In this document: in pieces, positions 1-4,705 of the stretch
How the letters are laid out: each line of letters begins with the position of its first letter
Numbering within the stretch: position 1 is the stretch's first letter
Source of the DNA: CAIUMH01 sp037142475
GTDB lineage: Bacteria; Actinomycetota; Acidimicrobiia; Acidimicrobiales; RAAP-2
Direction of reading: 5' to 3'
NCBI GenBank assembly: GCA_037142475.1
Contig: JBAXAR010000132.1
Span: 1-5,301 of the forward strand
Length of the DNA stretch: 5,301 bases
Made by a program: the position numbers and the translations under genes
The notes under the pieces: model-generated
The model's database searches: none
Told to the model about the DNA's origin: nothing
What the model saw: only the letters and a program-made list of their open reading frames with translations

Positions 1-259
1 ACTCGCTGGTCGCATCGTGGGGATGAAGGCCCACCACTGCCCGAACAATGGGCAGCCCCGCTCCGAGGGCTCCGGTTCGTGCTGCTGTCGCCAGCGCAAC
101 CGCCTGGTTCGAGGTCACCTCGTCGGTTCCGACACACACCACAGCGTCGACCGAGGCCGTGGCCGCCGCCGCAAGGTGCGCGACTGCCTCTGCTTCGGAC
201 TCACCCAGCAGGAACTGCTCTTGAAGGTGGCAGTGGGAGTCCACCCACCGCGTCGTCAC
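1..259 (-). CDS. tatD: TatD family metal-dependent hydrolase/DNase, N-terminal part (runs off left edge)
   Basis: This is the first 86 codons of a TatD-type metal-dependent hydrolase. The family consists of cytoplasmic TIM-barrel enzymes with 3'-5' DNase or general phosphoesterase activity, usually about 260 residues, so roughly two thirds is outside the window. The reading starts VTTRWVDSHCHL, with the metal-binding HxH at H9/H11. It continues with VVCVGTD at about 40-46 and VGLHPHDA at 76-83, both hallmark TatD segments. The GTG start (259-257) overlaps the metG stop in the sequence GTGA, so translation is probably coupled. A good SD, GGAAG preceded by GGA, lies 8 bases upstream. metG followed by tatD is a common actinobacterial arrangement. 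The family call is firm, but the substrate in vivo is not known from sequence. Confidence 0.93.
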   Translation of the reverse strand, partial: MTTRWVDSHCHLQEQFLLGESEAEAVAHLAAAATASVDAVVCVGTDEVTSNQAVALATAARTGALGAGLPIVRAVVGLHPHDATSE

Positions 260-1791
260 GACGACGCCTTCCTCCGCGGGAAGAGCGGATCGCCCTTCGT
301 CACTTCCACGCCGCCGGAATAGCCGCCCCATGCGGCTGCCGCTGGAAGGCGCTCATCGAGGGGCGACGACGTCAAGCCGATCCGGCGGAAGATCTCAACG
401 GCCGTCGACGGCATCGCCGGTGCGATCAGAAGAGCGACGATCCTGACCACCTCGAGGGCATCGCCGAGGACATCGTCGACGGACCCTGGCTCGGCCTTCC
501 ACGGTTCTGTGCGCTCAAGCTCGGCGTTCGCTGCTCCGATGAGGCGCCACGTGGCCTCGAGTGCCTCGTGGGGGGCAAATCGCTCCCAGCCAGACGCCGC
601 CGCTTCGAGAGCGGCTTCAGCGGGCTCACGCAGTGCACTGGTGGCGGAGGGAGCCGGCCCGATCCCACCGCACTTCGAGCCGACCACGGTGGCCACCCGA
701 GCCACCAGATTGCCGAGGTTATTGGCGAGATCCGAGTTGTACCTCGAGATGAGTCCCTCAATGGAGAACTCGCCGTCAGTCCCGAGTGGGGTGCTGCGCA
801 GCAAGTGGTAGCGAACCGCATCGACGCCAAAATCCTCAGTCAGCGACGCTGGGGTGATCTCGCTCAGTTTCACGGGTGCGTCATCGCCCTTGGCCATTGA
901 CTTCGAGAGCTTCTGGCCACCGACGAGCAGCCAGCCGTGGACGAAGATGCTCGACGGGGGCTCGATACCCGCCGCCATGCACATCGCTGGCCACCACACG
1001 CAGTGGAACCGGATGATCTCTTTGCCGATGAGGTGGTGCACCGATGGCCACCAGGTGGCGACCTGATCATCGTCGGTGCCGTAACCGAGGGCGGTGAGGT
1101 AGTTGATCAGCGCGTCGTACCAGACGTAGAAGACGTGGTCCTCGTCCCAGGGAACCGGGATCCCCCAGTTCAGTGAGGTCCGAGTGATCGACACGTCCTT
1201 CAAGCCACCACGGATAAAACTCAGCGCCTCGTTGCGCTTCGACGCGGGCTGGATGAGTGTCGGGTTGGCCTCGTACCACTCGATGAGGCGATCCTCAAAG
1301 GCGCTGAGAGCGAAGAAGTAGTTGTCCTCTTCCATCTCAACAACCTCACGGCCGTGGACCGGACAGCGACCCTCTTCGAGGGCCTCGGGCGTGTAGTAGT
1401 CCTCGCAACTGACGCAGTACAGGCCCCGGTAGGTGTCCTTGACGATGTGACCGTTGTCGTAGATCCGCTGCAAGAAGGTCCGCACCGTTTCGTGGTGACG
1501 AGGCTCGGTGGTGCGGATGAAGTCGTCATTCGACACGTCGAGTCCCCGCCAGGCTTCCGCAAAGCGAGCTGACGTGCGATCGGTCCACTCCTGTGGGGTG
1601 ACCCCATGCTCCTCGGCCGACTCAGCAACCTTGGCCCCGTGCTCGTCGGTACCCGTCAGAAACAACGTGTCGTCGCCCACCATGCGATGCCATCGAGCGA
1701 TGGCATCCGCGTTCACCGTGCAATAGGCGTGCCCCAAGTGGGGAACGTCATTGACGTAGAAGATGGGGGTCGTGATGTAGAAGCGGCCCAC
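256..1791 (-). CDS. metG: Methionyl-tRNA synthetase
   Basis: This class I aminoacyl-tRNA synthetase charges tRNA-Met with methionine in the cytoplasm. It has 511 residues, close to the length of mycobacterial-type enzymes, and lacks the C-terminal EMAP/OB-fold tRNA-binding extension of longer MetRS. Visible motifs are the HIGH box as HLGH (18-21), GTDEHG (47-52), the methionine-pocket/catalytic-core stretch FYVWYDALINY (221-231), and the KMSKS loop as KLSKS (294-298), followed by the alpha-helical anticodon-binding domain (from about 320). A zinc knuckle is formed by C126, C129, C143 and H146, as in the Thermus-type enzyme with one zinc site. The start is GTG at 1791-1789; it follows the rsmI TAG by 36 bases in the same frame and gives the expected N-terminus (GRFYITTPIFY). 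No SD is visible, and a TACGAT box lies 7 bases before the start, suggesting its own leaderless transcript. tatD follows with a 4-base overlap. Confidence 0.98.
   Translation of the reverse strand: MGRFYITTPIFYVNDVPHLGHAYCTVNADAIARWHRMVGDDTLFLTGTDEHGAKVAESAEEHGVTPQEWTDRTSARFAEAWRGLDVSNDDFIRTTEPRHHETVRTFLQRIYDNGHIVKDTYRGLYCVSCEDYYTPEALEEGRCPVHGREVVEMEEDNYFFALSAFEDRLIEWYEANPTLIQPASKRNEALSFIRGGLKDVSITRTSLNWGIPVPWDEDHVFYVWYDALINYLTALGYGTDDDQVATWWPSVHHLIGKEIIRFHCVWWPAMCMAAGIEPPSSIFVHGWLLVGGQKLSKSMAKGDDAPVKLSEITPASLTEDFGVDAVRYHLLRSTPLGTDGEFSIEGLISRYNSDLANNLGNLVARVATVVGSKCGGIGPAPSATSALREPAEAALEAAASGWERFAPHEALEATWRLIGAANAELERTEPWKAEPGSVDDVLGDALEVVRIVALLIAPAMPSTAVEIFRRIGLTSSPLDERLPAAAAWGGYSGGVEVTKGDPLFPRRKASS
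268..275 (-). promoter_or_regulatory. Shine-Dalgarno site of tatD inside the metG 3' end
   Basis: On the minus strand GGAGGAAG occurs 8 bases before the GTG of tatD, within the last codons of metG. It is one of only two convincing SD sequences in the window. It supports the GTG start at 259 and translation from a shared mRNA with metG. Confidence 0.7.
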
Positions 1792-1798
1792 GAGGTGA

Positions 1799-1804
1799 AT
1801 CGTA
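1799..1804 (-). promoter_or_regulatory. Putative -10 box for a leaderless metG transcript
   Basis: The minus strand reads TACGAT, seven bases (TCACCTC), then the metG GTG. TACGAT fits the actinobacterial TANNNT -10 consensus and matches TATAAT at four positions. A start of transcription at the GTG itself would explain why no SD exists. No good -35 is visible about 17 bases further upstream. This is inference from spacing only; metG could also be translated from an rsmI read-through mRNA. Confidence 0.4.
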
Positions 1805-1827
1805 CCGGGCCGTGCCGACCCCAGCGT

Positions 1828-2673
1828 CTAGGCCGATGCCAAAGCGATGGCGAGCTGGTAGACCCGGCGTCGAACGACCCCCAGCTCGGCGGCCACCTGG
1901 TCGGTGGCGTCACGCTTCGAGCGGCCCTCGGCCAGTGCCTGGTGGAGGCGCTCGATGATGTCCGTATCGCTGATCTCGACGATGGCCGGCGGTGCTGCTC
2001 CGCCCAGAACGATGACGACCTCGCCGCGGGCCTCAACCTCGGACCAATGCTGGGCTGCGGCTTCCAGCGATCCTCGCCAGATTTCCTCGTGGAGTTTGGT
2101 GAGCTCTCGGGCGATGACCACTCGGCGATCAGCGCCGAGGGCGGTGGCGAACTCGGCCAACGTGGCAGCGAGGCGTCGTGGGGACTCGAAGAGCACCGAG
2201 GTTCGCTCCTCTGTCGCCAACGCCTCCAGTGCGGCCCGGCGATCCTTACCTCGGCGAGGCAGGAATCCCTCCATGCAAAATCGATCAGTGGGCAGTCCAC
2301 TGACCACCAGGGCTGCGAGCACAGCCGACGGCCCAGGGATCACCGTCACCGAACCACCGTCGTCAACGACGGCCGCCACCAGAACGGATCCAGGATCAGA
2401 GATCCCGGGCATGCCGGCATCGCTGACCAGGACCACGGTGCGCCCTGAGGCAATGGCGCCCACCACCTCGTCGCACCGCACCCGCTCGTTGTGATCGTGG
2501 AGTGCCGAAAGGCGACCGGTGGCCGGGATCGACAGGGCGCTGAGGAGTTCTCGGGTGCGCCGTGTGTCCTCGCAGAGAATCATCTCTGCGGCCCGTAGCG
2601 CCTCGACGGCCCGCGGGGCGATATCGCCCAGATTCCCAATTGGCGTACCCACGACCACGAGTTCTCCGCTCAT
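1828..2673 (-). CDS. rsmI: 16S rRNA (cytidine(1402)-2'-O)-methyltransferase RsmI
   Basis: RsmI is an SAM-dependent tetrapyrrole-methylase-fold enzyme. It 2'-O-methylates C1402 of 16S rRNA in the P-site region of the 30S subunit, supporting decoding fidelity. The 281 residues match the family length. Signature segments appear in order: GTPIGNLGD (9-17), CEDTRRT (34-40), SDAGMPGISDPG (84-95), PGPSA (113-117), EGFLPR (135-140), ELTKLHEE (180-187) and GEVVIVLGG (207-215). The C-terminal 50 residues (SKRDATDQVAAELGVVRRRV region) form the small helix-turn-helix-like RsmI tail. The ATG at 2673-2671 sits directly before the conserved first beta strand and has no clear SD. It is the first gene of the minus-strand rsmI-metG-tatD group and is divergent from the bL37-like gene, so a translation theme runs through this half of the window. 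Confidence 0.97.
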   Translation of the reverse strand: MSGELVVVGTPIGNLGDIAPRAVEALRAAEMILCEDTRRTRELLSALSIPATGRLSALHDHNERVRCDEVVGAIASGRTVVLVSDAGMPGISDPGSVLVAAVVDDGGSVTVIPGPSAVLAALVVSGLPTDRFCMEGFLPRRGKDRRAALEALATEERTSVLFESPRRLAATLAEFATALGADRRVVIARELTKLHEEIWRGSLEAAAQHWSEVEARGEVVIVLGGAAPPAIVEISDTDIIERLHQALAEGRSKRDATDQVAAELGVVRRRVYQLAIALASA

Positions 2674-2679
2674 TGGCCC

Positions 2680-2685
2680 ATCATC
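2680..2685 (-). promoter_or_regulatory. Weak -10-like box before rsmI
   Basis: The minus strand reads GATGAT, six bases (GGGCCA), then the rsmI ATG. GATGAT matches TATAAT at four of six positions but lacks the initial T of TANNNT. Its spacing equals that of the better boxes elsewhere in the window, and rsmI also lacks an SD. This is the weakest member of the series. Confidence 0.25.
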
Positions 2686-2743
2686 GCCGACCTGGCACCT
2701 CGACGTTCACCGGTTGGGAATTGAGCGTCGGTCCACTGTCGCT

Positions 2744-2773
2744 TTGGGAGGCCTGCCGTGGAGCGACTAGAGT
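2744..2773 (+). promoter_or_regulatory. Putative promoter of the bL37-like gene
   Basis: TTGGGA (2744-2749) and TAGAGT (2768-2773) are separated by 18 bases and match the vegetative -35/-10 consensus at four of six positions each. The -10 ends 10 bases before the ATG at 2784, so the mRNA leader would be only a few bases long. No SD exists between the -10 and the ATG; the nearest purine-rich stretch, GGGAGG at 2746-2751, is too far away. This supports leaderless or nearly leaderless expression. Confidence 0.45.
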
Positions 2774-2783
2774 TTCAAGTCTT

Positions 2784-2867
2784 ATGTCGAAGCGCACTGT
2801 CAAAAGAAAGCTCCGGGCCAAGAAGAAGGCCAACCACGGCAAGAAGCCGAACTGCGGCCGAGGCTGA
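2784..2867 (+). CDS. Very small basic protein, probable 50S ribosomal protein bL37
   Basis: A 27-residue protein starts at ATG 2784 and ends with TGA at 2865-2867. Twelve of its residues are Lys or Arg, one is His, and none is acidic, as expected for an rRNA-embedded peptide. It begins MSKRTVKRK and carries KANHGKKPN at 15-23. From memory, the mycobacterial bL37 peptide, found in 70S structures of Mycobacterium smegmatis and about 24 residues long, starts with a similar basic MxKR stretch and has KANHGKRPN near its end, so the match covers the whole length. The tail CGRG (24-27) extends beyond that family's usual end. The gene has its own promoter-like sequence and a downstream hairpin, and is divergent from rsmI. 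Upstream in-frame starts, such as 2562, would lie inside rsmI antisense and are unlikely. The alternative is an unrelated small basic peptide. Symbol left blank because the assignment rests on a short motif. Confidence 0.82.
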   Translation: MSKRTVKRKLRAKKKANHGKKPNCGRG

Positions 2868-2872
2868 TCCTC

Positions 2873-2899
2873 CGAGGGGATCCTCAGGATCCCTCCTCG
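2873..2899 (+). terminator. Hairpin just after the bL37-like gene, likely terminator
   Basis: Five bases after the TGA, CGAGGGGATCC and GGATCCCTCCTCG can pair around a TCA loop. This gives GGATCC/GGATCC plus CGAGG/CCTCG, with a two-base bulge on the right arm. No U-run follows, which is common for terminators in high-G+C actinobacteria. Position and stem strength suggest a 3' end or RNA-stabilising structure for the short mRNA. Confidence 0.55.
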
Positions 2900-2936
2900 T
2901 CGAGCACCCCTCGCCTTCATCGCTGATCTGACCCTC

Positions 2937-2966
2937 GAGACCCAGTCCTCAGGAGCAGTGGGTCTC
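2937..2966. repeat. Inverted repeat GAGACCCA / TGGGTCTC with 14-base loop
   Basis: A perfect 8-bp inverted repeat (2937-2944 with 2959-2966) encloses a loop containing CTCAGGAGCAG (2948-2958). That loop can alternatively pair with CTGCTCCTCCTGAG at 2990-3003, leaving a three-base bulge. It lies in the convergent intergenic space of about 200 bases (2868-3065), in which I see no ORF or RNA gene. It could act as a bidirectional terminator for bL37 (plus) and GDPD (minus); a switch or small RNA is only a possibility. Confidence 0.45.
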
Positions 2967-3024
2967 TCGTCGGGAGAACGCCTGGATCTCTGCTCCTCCT
3001 GAGTGCACCGCCATGGGTGGTGTT

Positions 3025-3042
3025 GCCTCGCCGTTCTGAGGC
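3025..3042 (-). terminator. Possible terminator hairpin downstream of the GDPD gene
   Basis: GCCTC (3025-3029) and GAGGC (3038-3042) form a short stem with an eight-base loop, beginning about 24 bases after the GDPD stop on the minus strand. A second imperfect stem, CACCGCC with GGGTGGTG around CCATGG, follows at 3006-3022. Neither has a U-run. Weak on its own, but placed where a minus-strand 3' end is expected. Confidence 0.3.
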
Positions 3043-3065
3043 CCCTCGGGAGACGTTCGGTGGCG

Positions 3066-3914
3066 TCAGCCTGACCAGACCTCGTCAGCGAGGACTTCAG
3101 CGAGCAACGTGGGGCGATCCGAGATGATCCCGTCGACGCCAAGCGCCACCAGTCGGCGCATCGATTCGGCATCGTTGATGGTCCAGACGTGGACCGCTTT
3201 GCCCATCTCGTGGGCAGCCGACACAAAGCGCTCATCGACCACCGTGATGTCGCCAAAGGACTCGGGCGGCTGGAAGGCCACCACCGGCAACTCCGGCGGG
3301 TCCTCTCCTGCATTCACGGCCCGATAAAACTCTGCCGTCTCGAGGGTCGCCGCCGTGGTGGGCGTTCCGGGGCTCAACGAGCGAAACGTGGCGATCGCCG
3401 CGTCGTTAAAGGAGGCGACGATCACGTCCTCGCTCCGCCCATGGGCTTTGAGCGTTTCAGCGAGGAGTTCCTCGTAGGGCTCAACCTCAGGGCCGGACCG
3501 CTTGATGTCCATGTTGACGATGACCCCAGGGAAGGTCGAGAACACCTCGGCCAAGGTGACGATCCCGAGCGAGCGATCCTTCGGTGCCCGACCCCGGAGG
3601 AGGTATTCCCCGTCTGGGTGCCCGGGTGCTACATCAGAACCCTCGATGAAGAAGTGGGCATTATCGAGCGCTTCGAGTTCAGCCAGCGTCAGGTCACAGA
3701 TTTCACCGGTGCCGTTCGAGGTCCGGTCCACCGTCTCATCGTGGTTCACCACCAAGAAGCGATCCTTGGTGGCGTGGACGTCGAGCTCGATGGCGCTCGC
3801 CCCAGCGGCCAATGCTCGCTCGATGGCGTACAGCGTGGAGGAGGGGGCCTCGAAGGATCCGCCTTGGTGGGCGAAGTTCAGGATTCGACGCTTGAGCCAG
3901 GGGTTCTCGGTCAT
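3066..3914 (-). CDS. Glycerophosphodiester phosphodiesterase (GDPD family)
   Basis: This TIM-barrel enzyme hydrolyses glycerophosphodiesters to glycerol-3-phosphate and an alcohol, in phospholipid head-group recycling. It has 282 residues and no signal peptide or membrane segment, so it is probably cytoplasmic. The motifs are FAHQGG (15-19 region, catalytic H16), ELDVH (43-47, metal-binding E43/D45), VVNHDETVDRTSNGTG (55-70, catalytic H58), NMDIK (134-138, catalytic-site K138), VHVWTIND (241-248) and DGIISDRP (261-268). The usual HRG is HQG here, with Q17 replacing the typical Arg. The ATG at 3914-3912 lies 10 bases after the DUF3817 stop. The longer in-frame start at 4016 would overlap that gene by about 90 bases and adds an unlike, Cys/Trp-rich leader, so it was not chosen. 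No SD is visible; TAGGCT lies 7 bases before the ATG. It is the last gene of the three-gene unit. Exact head-group specificity is unknown. Confidence 0.93.
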   Translation of the reverse strand: MTENPWLKRRILNFAHQGGSFEAPSSTLYAIERALAAGASAIELDVHATKDRFLVVNHDETVDRTSNGTGEICDLTLAELEALDNAHFFIEGSDVAPGHPDGEYLLRGRAPKDRSLGIVTLAEVFSTFPGVIVNMDIKRSGPEVEPYEELLAETLKAHGRSEDVIVASFNDAAIATFRSLSPGTPTTAATLETAEFYRAVNAGEDPPELPVVAFQPPESFGDITVVDERFVSAAHEMGKAVHVWTINDAESMRRLVALGVDGIISDRPTLLAEVLADEVWSG

Positions 3915-3921
3915 GGGACCA

Positions 3922-3927
3922 AGCCTA
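3922..3927 (-). promoter_or_regulatory. Putative -10 box for a leaderless GDPD transcript
   Basis: The minus strand reads TAGGCT, seven bases (TGGTCCC), then the GDPD ATG. The TAG is also the stop codon of the DUF3817 gene. The same hexamer stands 6 bases before the GTG of the first gene in this unit. No SD precedes the ATG, so an internal leaderless promoter is plausible, but the TAG is fixed by its stop-codon role and could be coincidental. Confidence 0.35.
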
Positions 3928-4275
3928 CTGATGGTCCTCAGGCCCTTCGGGTTGTGCGCCCCCGAGGACCACGACGTCCTGTGCCGCCAGCATCGCTCGC
4001 ATAATGCGGGGTTCAACGAAGAAGGCCAGCAGCGGGATAATTCCAGAGATAATCATCAGCACCACCCGGCCACCCGAGGGCCTCATGGCGAGGACCGCCT
4101 GAGCCACGGTGACCAAATAGACCATGTAAATAATTCCGTGGACCTGGGCGACGATCATCTCGGCTTCCTTGCCGACGCCAAAACCATGCCGCACAACGAT
4201 CATGACGCAGAAGATCAGCAGCATGGTTCCCACCACATAGCTCATCACTTGATAACGGCGCAGCACCGGGGTCAT
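3925..4275 (-). CDS. DUF3817-type small integral membrane protein
   Basis: A 116-residue membrane protein of unknown function. It starts MTPVLRRYQVMSYVVG and has three hydrophobic segments at about 10-28, 43-62 and 70-86. The second contains VHGIIYMVYLV (45-55), the conserved His-Gly and Tyr-rich stretch I associate with the actinobacterial DUF3817 family; the RYxVMSYVVG opening also fits. A short polar C-terminus (97-116) ends PEGPEDHQ. The ATG at 4275-4273 is chosen over a start 13 codons upstream because GAGGAG lies 5 bases before it and the upstream gene's TGA ends one base before it. That tight spacing implies translational coupling with the two-TM protein. No enzymatic residues are recognisable, and no partner beyond its operon neighbour can be inferred. 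Confidence 0.85.
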   Translation of the reverse strand: MTPVLRRYQVMSYVVGTMLLIFCVMIVVRHGFGVGKEAEMIVAQVHGIIYMVYLVTVAQAVLAMRPSGGRVVLMIISGIIPLLAFFVEPRIMRAMLAAQDVVVLGGAQPEGPEDHQ

Positions 4276-4276
4276 C

Positions 4277-4639
4277 TCAGCTCCTCTTGTGATCCTCGGC
4301 AGCAAGCTGCTCAAGATGGTCGTTGTAGGCCTTCAAGGCATCGTCTTCATCTTCGGGGCGTCGCTTCGCCGCCTGAATGGCAGCCCGCTGAGCGTCTTCG
4401 AAGGCTTTGCGCTCGGCTCGCTCCGCGGCCGATGCCGGATCGGTGTGAATCAGCGCCCACCAGCCGATGATCCCGGCGATAGCGAAGATGGGCCATTCGA
4501 TGGCGTAGACGTAGCTCAAAGCGTTGCCATCGAAGGCCCGTGCAGCCTGCCACCATCCCGCCGCCAGACAGCCGGCAACCCATGCCAGCACCCCGAGGTG
4601 GACCAGCAGTGCTCTCGGAGACAGCCAGCGGTTTCTCAC
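4277..4639 (-). CDS. Two-TM actinobacterial membrane protein of unknown function
   Basis: A 120-residue protein with two predicted membrane helices (about 10-28 and 44-64). Between them is GWWQAARAFDGNALSYVYAIEWP (28-50), rich in Trp and Tyr. After the second helix comes a charged, Ala-rich, probably helical tail (68-120) with AERAERKAFEDAQRAA and, at 101-112, ALKAYNDHLEQL. I know similar proteins only as unnamed actinobacterial membrane proteins that share a W(L)xxHL opening, a GxWQ segment and a tail motif like AYNxxLxxL. The GxWQ resembles the SURF1 N-terminus, but SURF1 is much longer and has a large extracytoplasmic domain, so I do not call it SURF1. The start is GTG at 4639; an in-frame TAG lies three codons upstream, so no longer version exists. 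There is no SD, but TAGGCT is 6 bases before the GTG. It is the first gene of the unit with DUF3817 and GDPD, divergent from ctaG. Confidence 0.82.
   Translation of the reverse strand: MRNRWLSPRALLVHLGVLAWVAGCLAAGWWQAARAFDGNALSYVYAIEWPIFAIAGIIGWWALIHTDPASAAERAERKAFEDAQRAAIQAAKRRPEDEDDALKAYNDHLEQLAAEDHKRS
4281..4286 (-). promoter_or_regulatory. Shine-Dalgarno site of the DUF3817 gene
   Basis: On the minus strand GAGGAG lies 5 bases before the ATG at 4275 and overlaps the last codons of the upstream gene. It decides the start against the in-frame alternative at 4314 and indicates coupled translation. Confidence 0.7.
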
Positions 4640-4705
4640 GTCGACAGCCTAGTGAGCGGACGAGGCCCCGAGATCGGCTTCAGGACCGCCGGGTAGCGTG
4701 GAAGG
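4640..4705. promoter_or_regulatory. Divergent promoter region with two leaderless-type -10 boxes
   Basis: Only 66 bases separate the GTG starts of the two-TM protein (minus) and CtaG (plus). Minus strand: TAGGCT (4646-4651), six bases, then GTG. Plus strand: TAGCGT (4694-4699), six bases (GGAAGG), then GTG at 4706. Both hexamers fit TANNNT with identical spacing, placing transcription starts on the start codons. Both TAGs are also in-frame stops, so neither gene can begin further upstream. Clear -35 boxes are not seen. Confidence 0.5.

Noticed and set aside
79..900. Long plus-strand open frame of 273 codons
   Set aside because: Antisense to metG and tatD, which have clear family motifs. The product is Arg/Pro-rich with no recognisable domain, as expected from a shadow frame in G+C-rich DNA.
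1606..2448. Long plus-strand open frame of 280 codons
   Set aside because: Antisense to rsmI and the start of metG. No domain or SD; composition of a shadow frame.
3915..4016. N-terminal extension of GDPD by 34 residues from an in-frame start at 4016
   Set aside because: It would overlap the DUF3817 gene by about 90 bases and adds sequence unlike GDPD proteins. The ATG at 3914 starts just before the conserved first strand.
4276..4314. 13-residue longer N-terminus for the DUF3817 protein
   Set aside because: The ATG at 4275 has a GAGGAG SD 5 bases upstream and gives the expected family N-terminus. The longer form lies within the upstream gene.
3189..4470. Two overlapping long plus-strand open frames (3189-4004 and 3502-4470)
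   Set aside because: Antisense to GDPD, DUF3817 and the two-TM gene. Their length comes from scarcity of stops in high-G+C antisense frames.
4277..4639. Possible SURF1 oxidase assembly protein because of GWWQ after the first TM and the nearby ctaG
   Set aside because: Only 120 residues, two adjacent TMs and no large extracytoplasmic domain; the resemblance is limited to a few residues.
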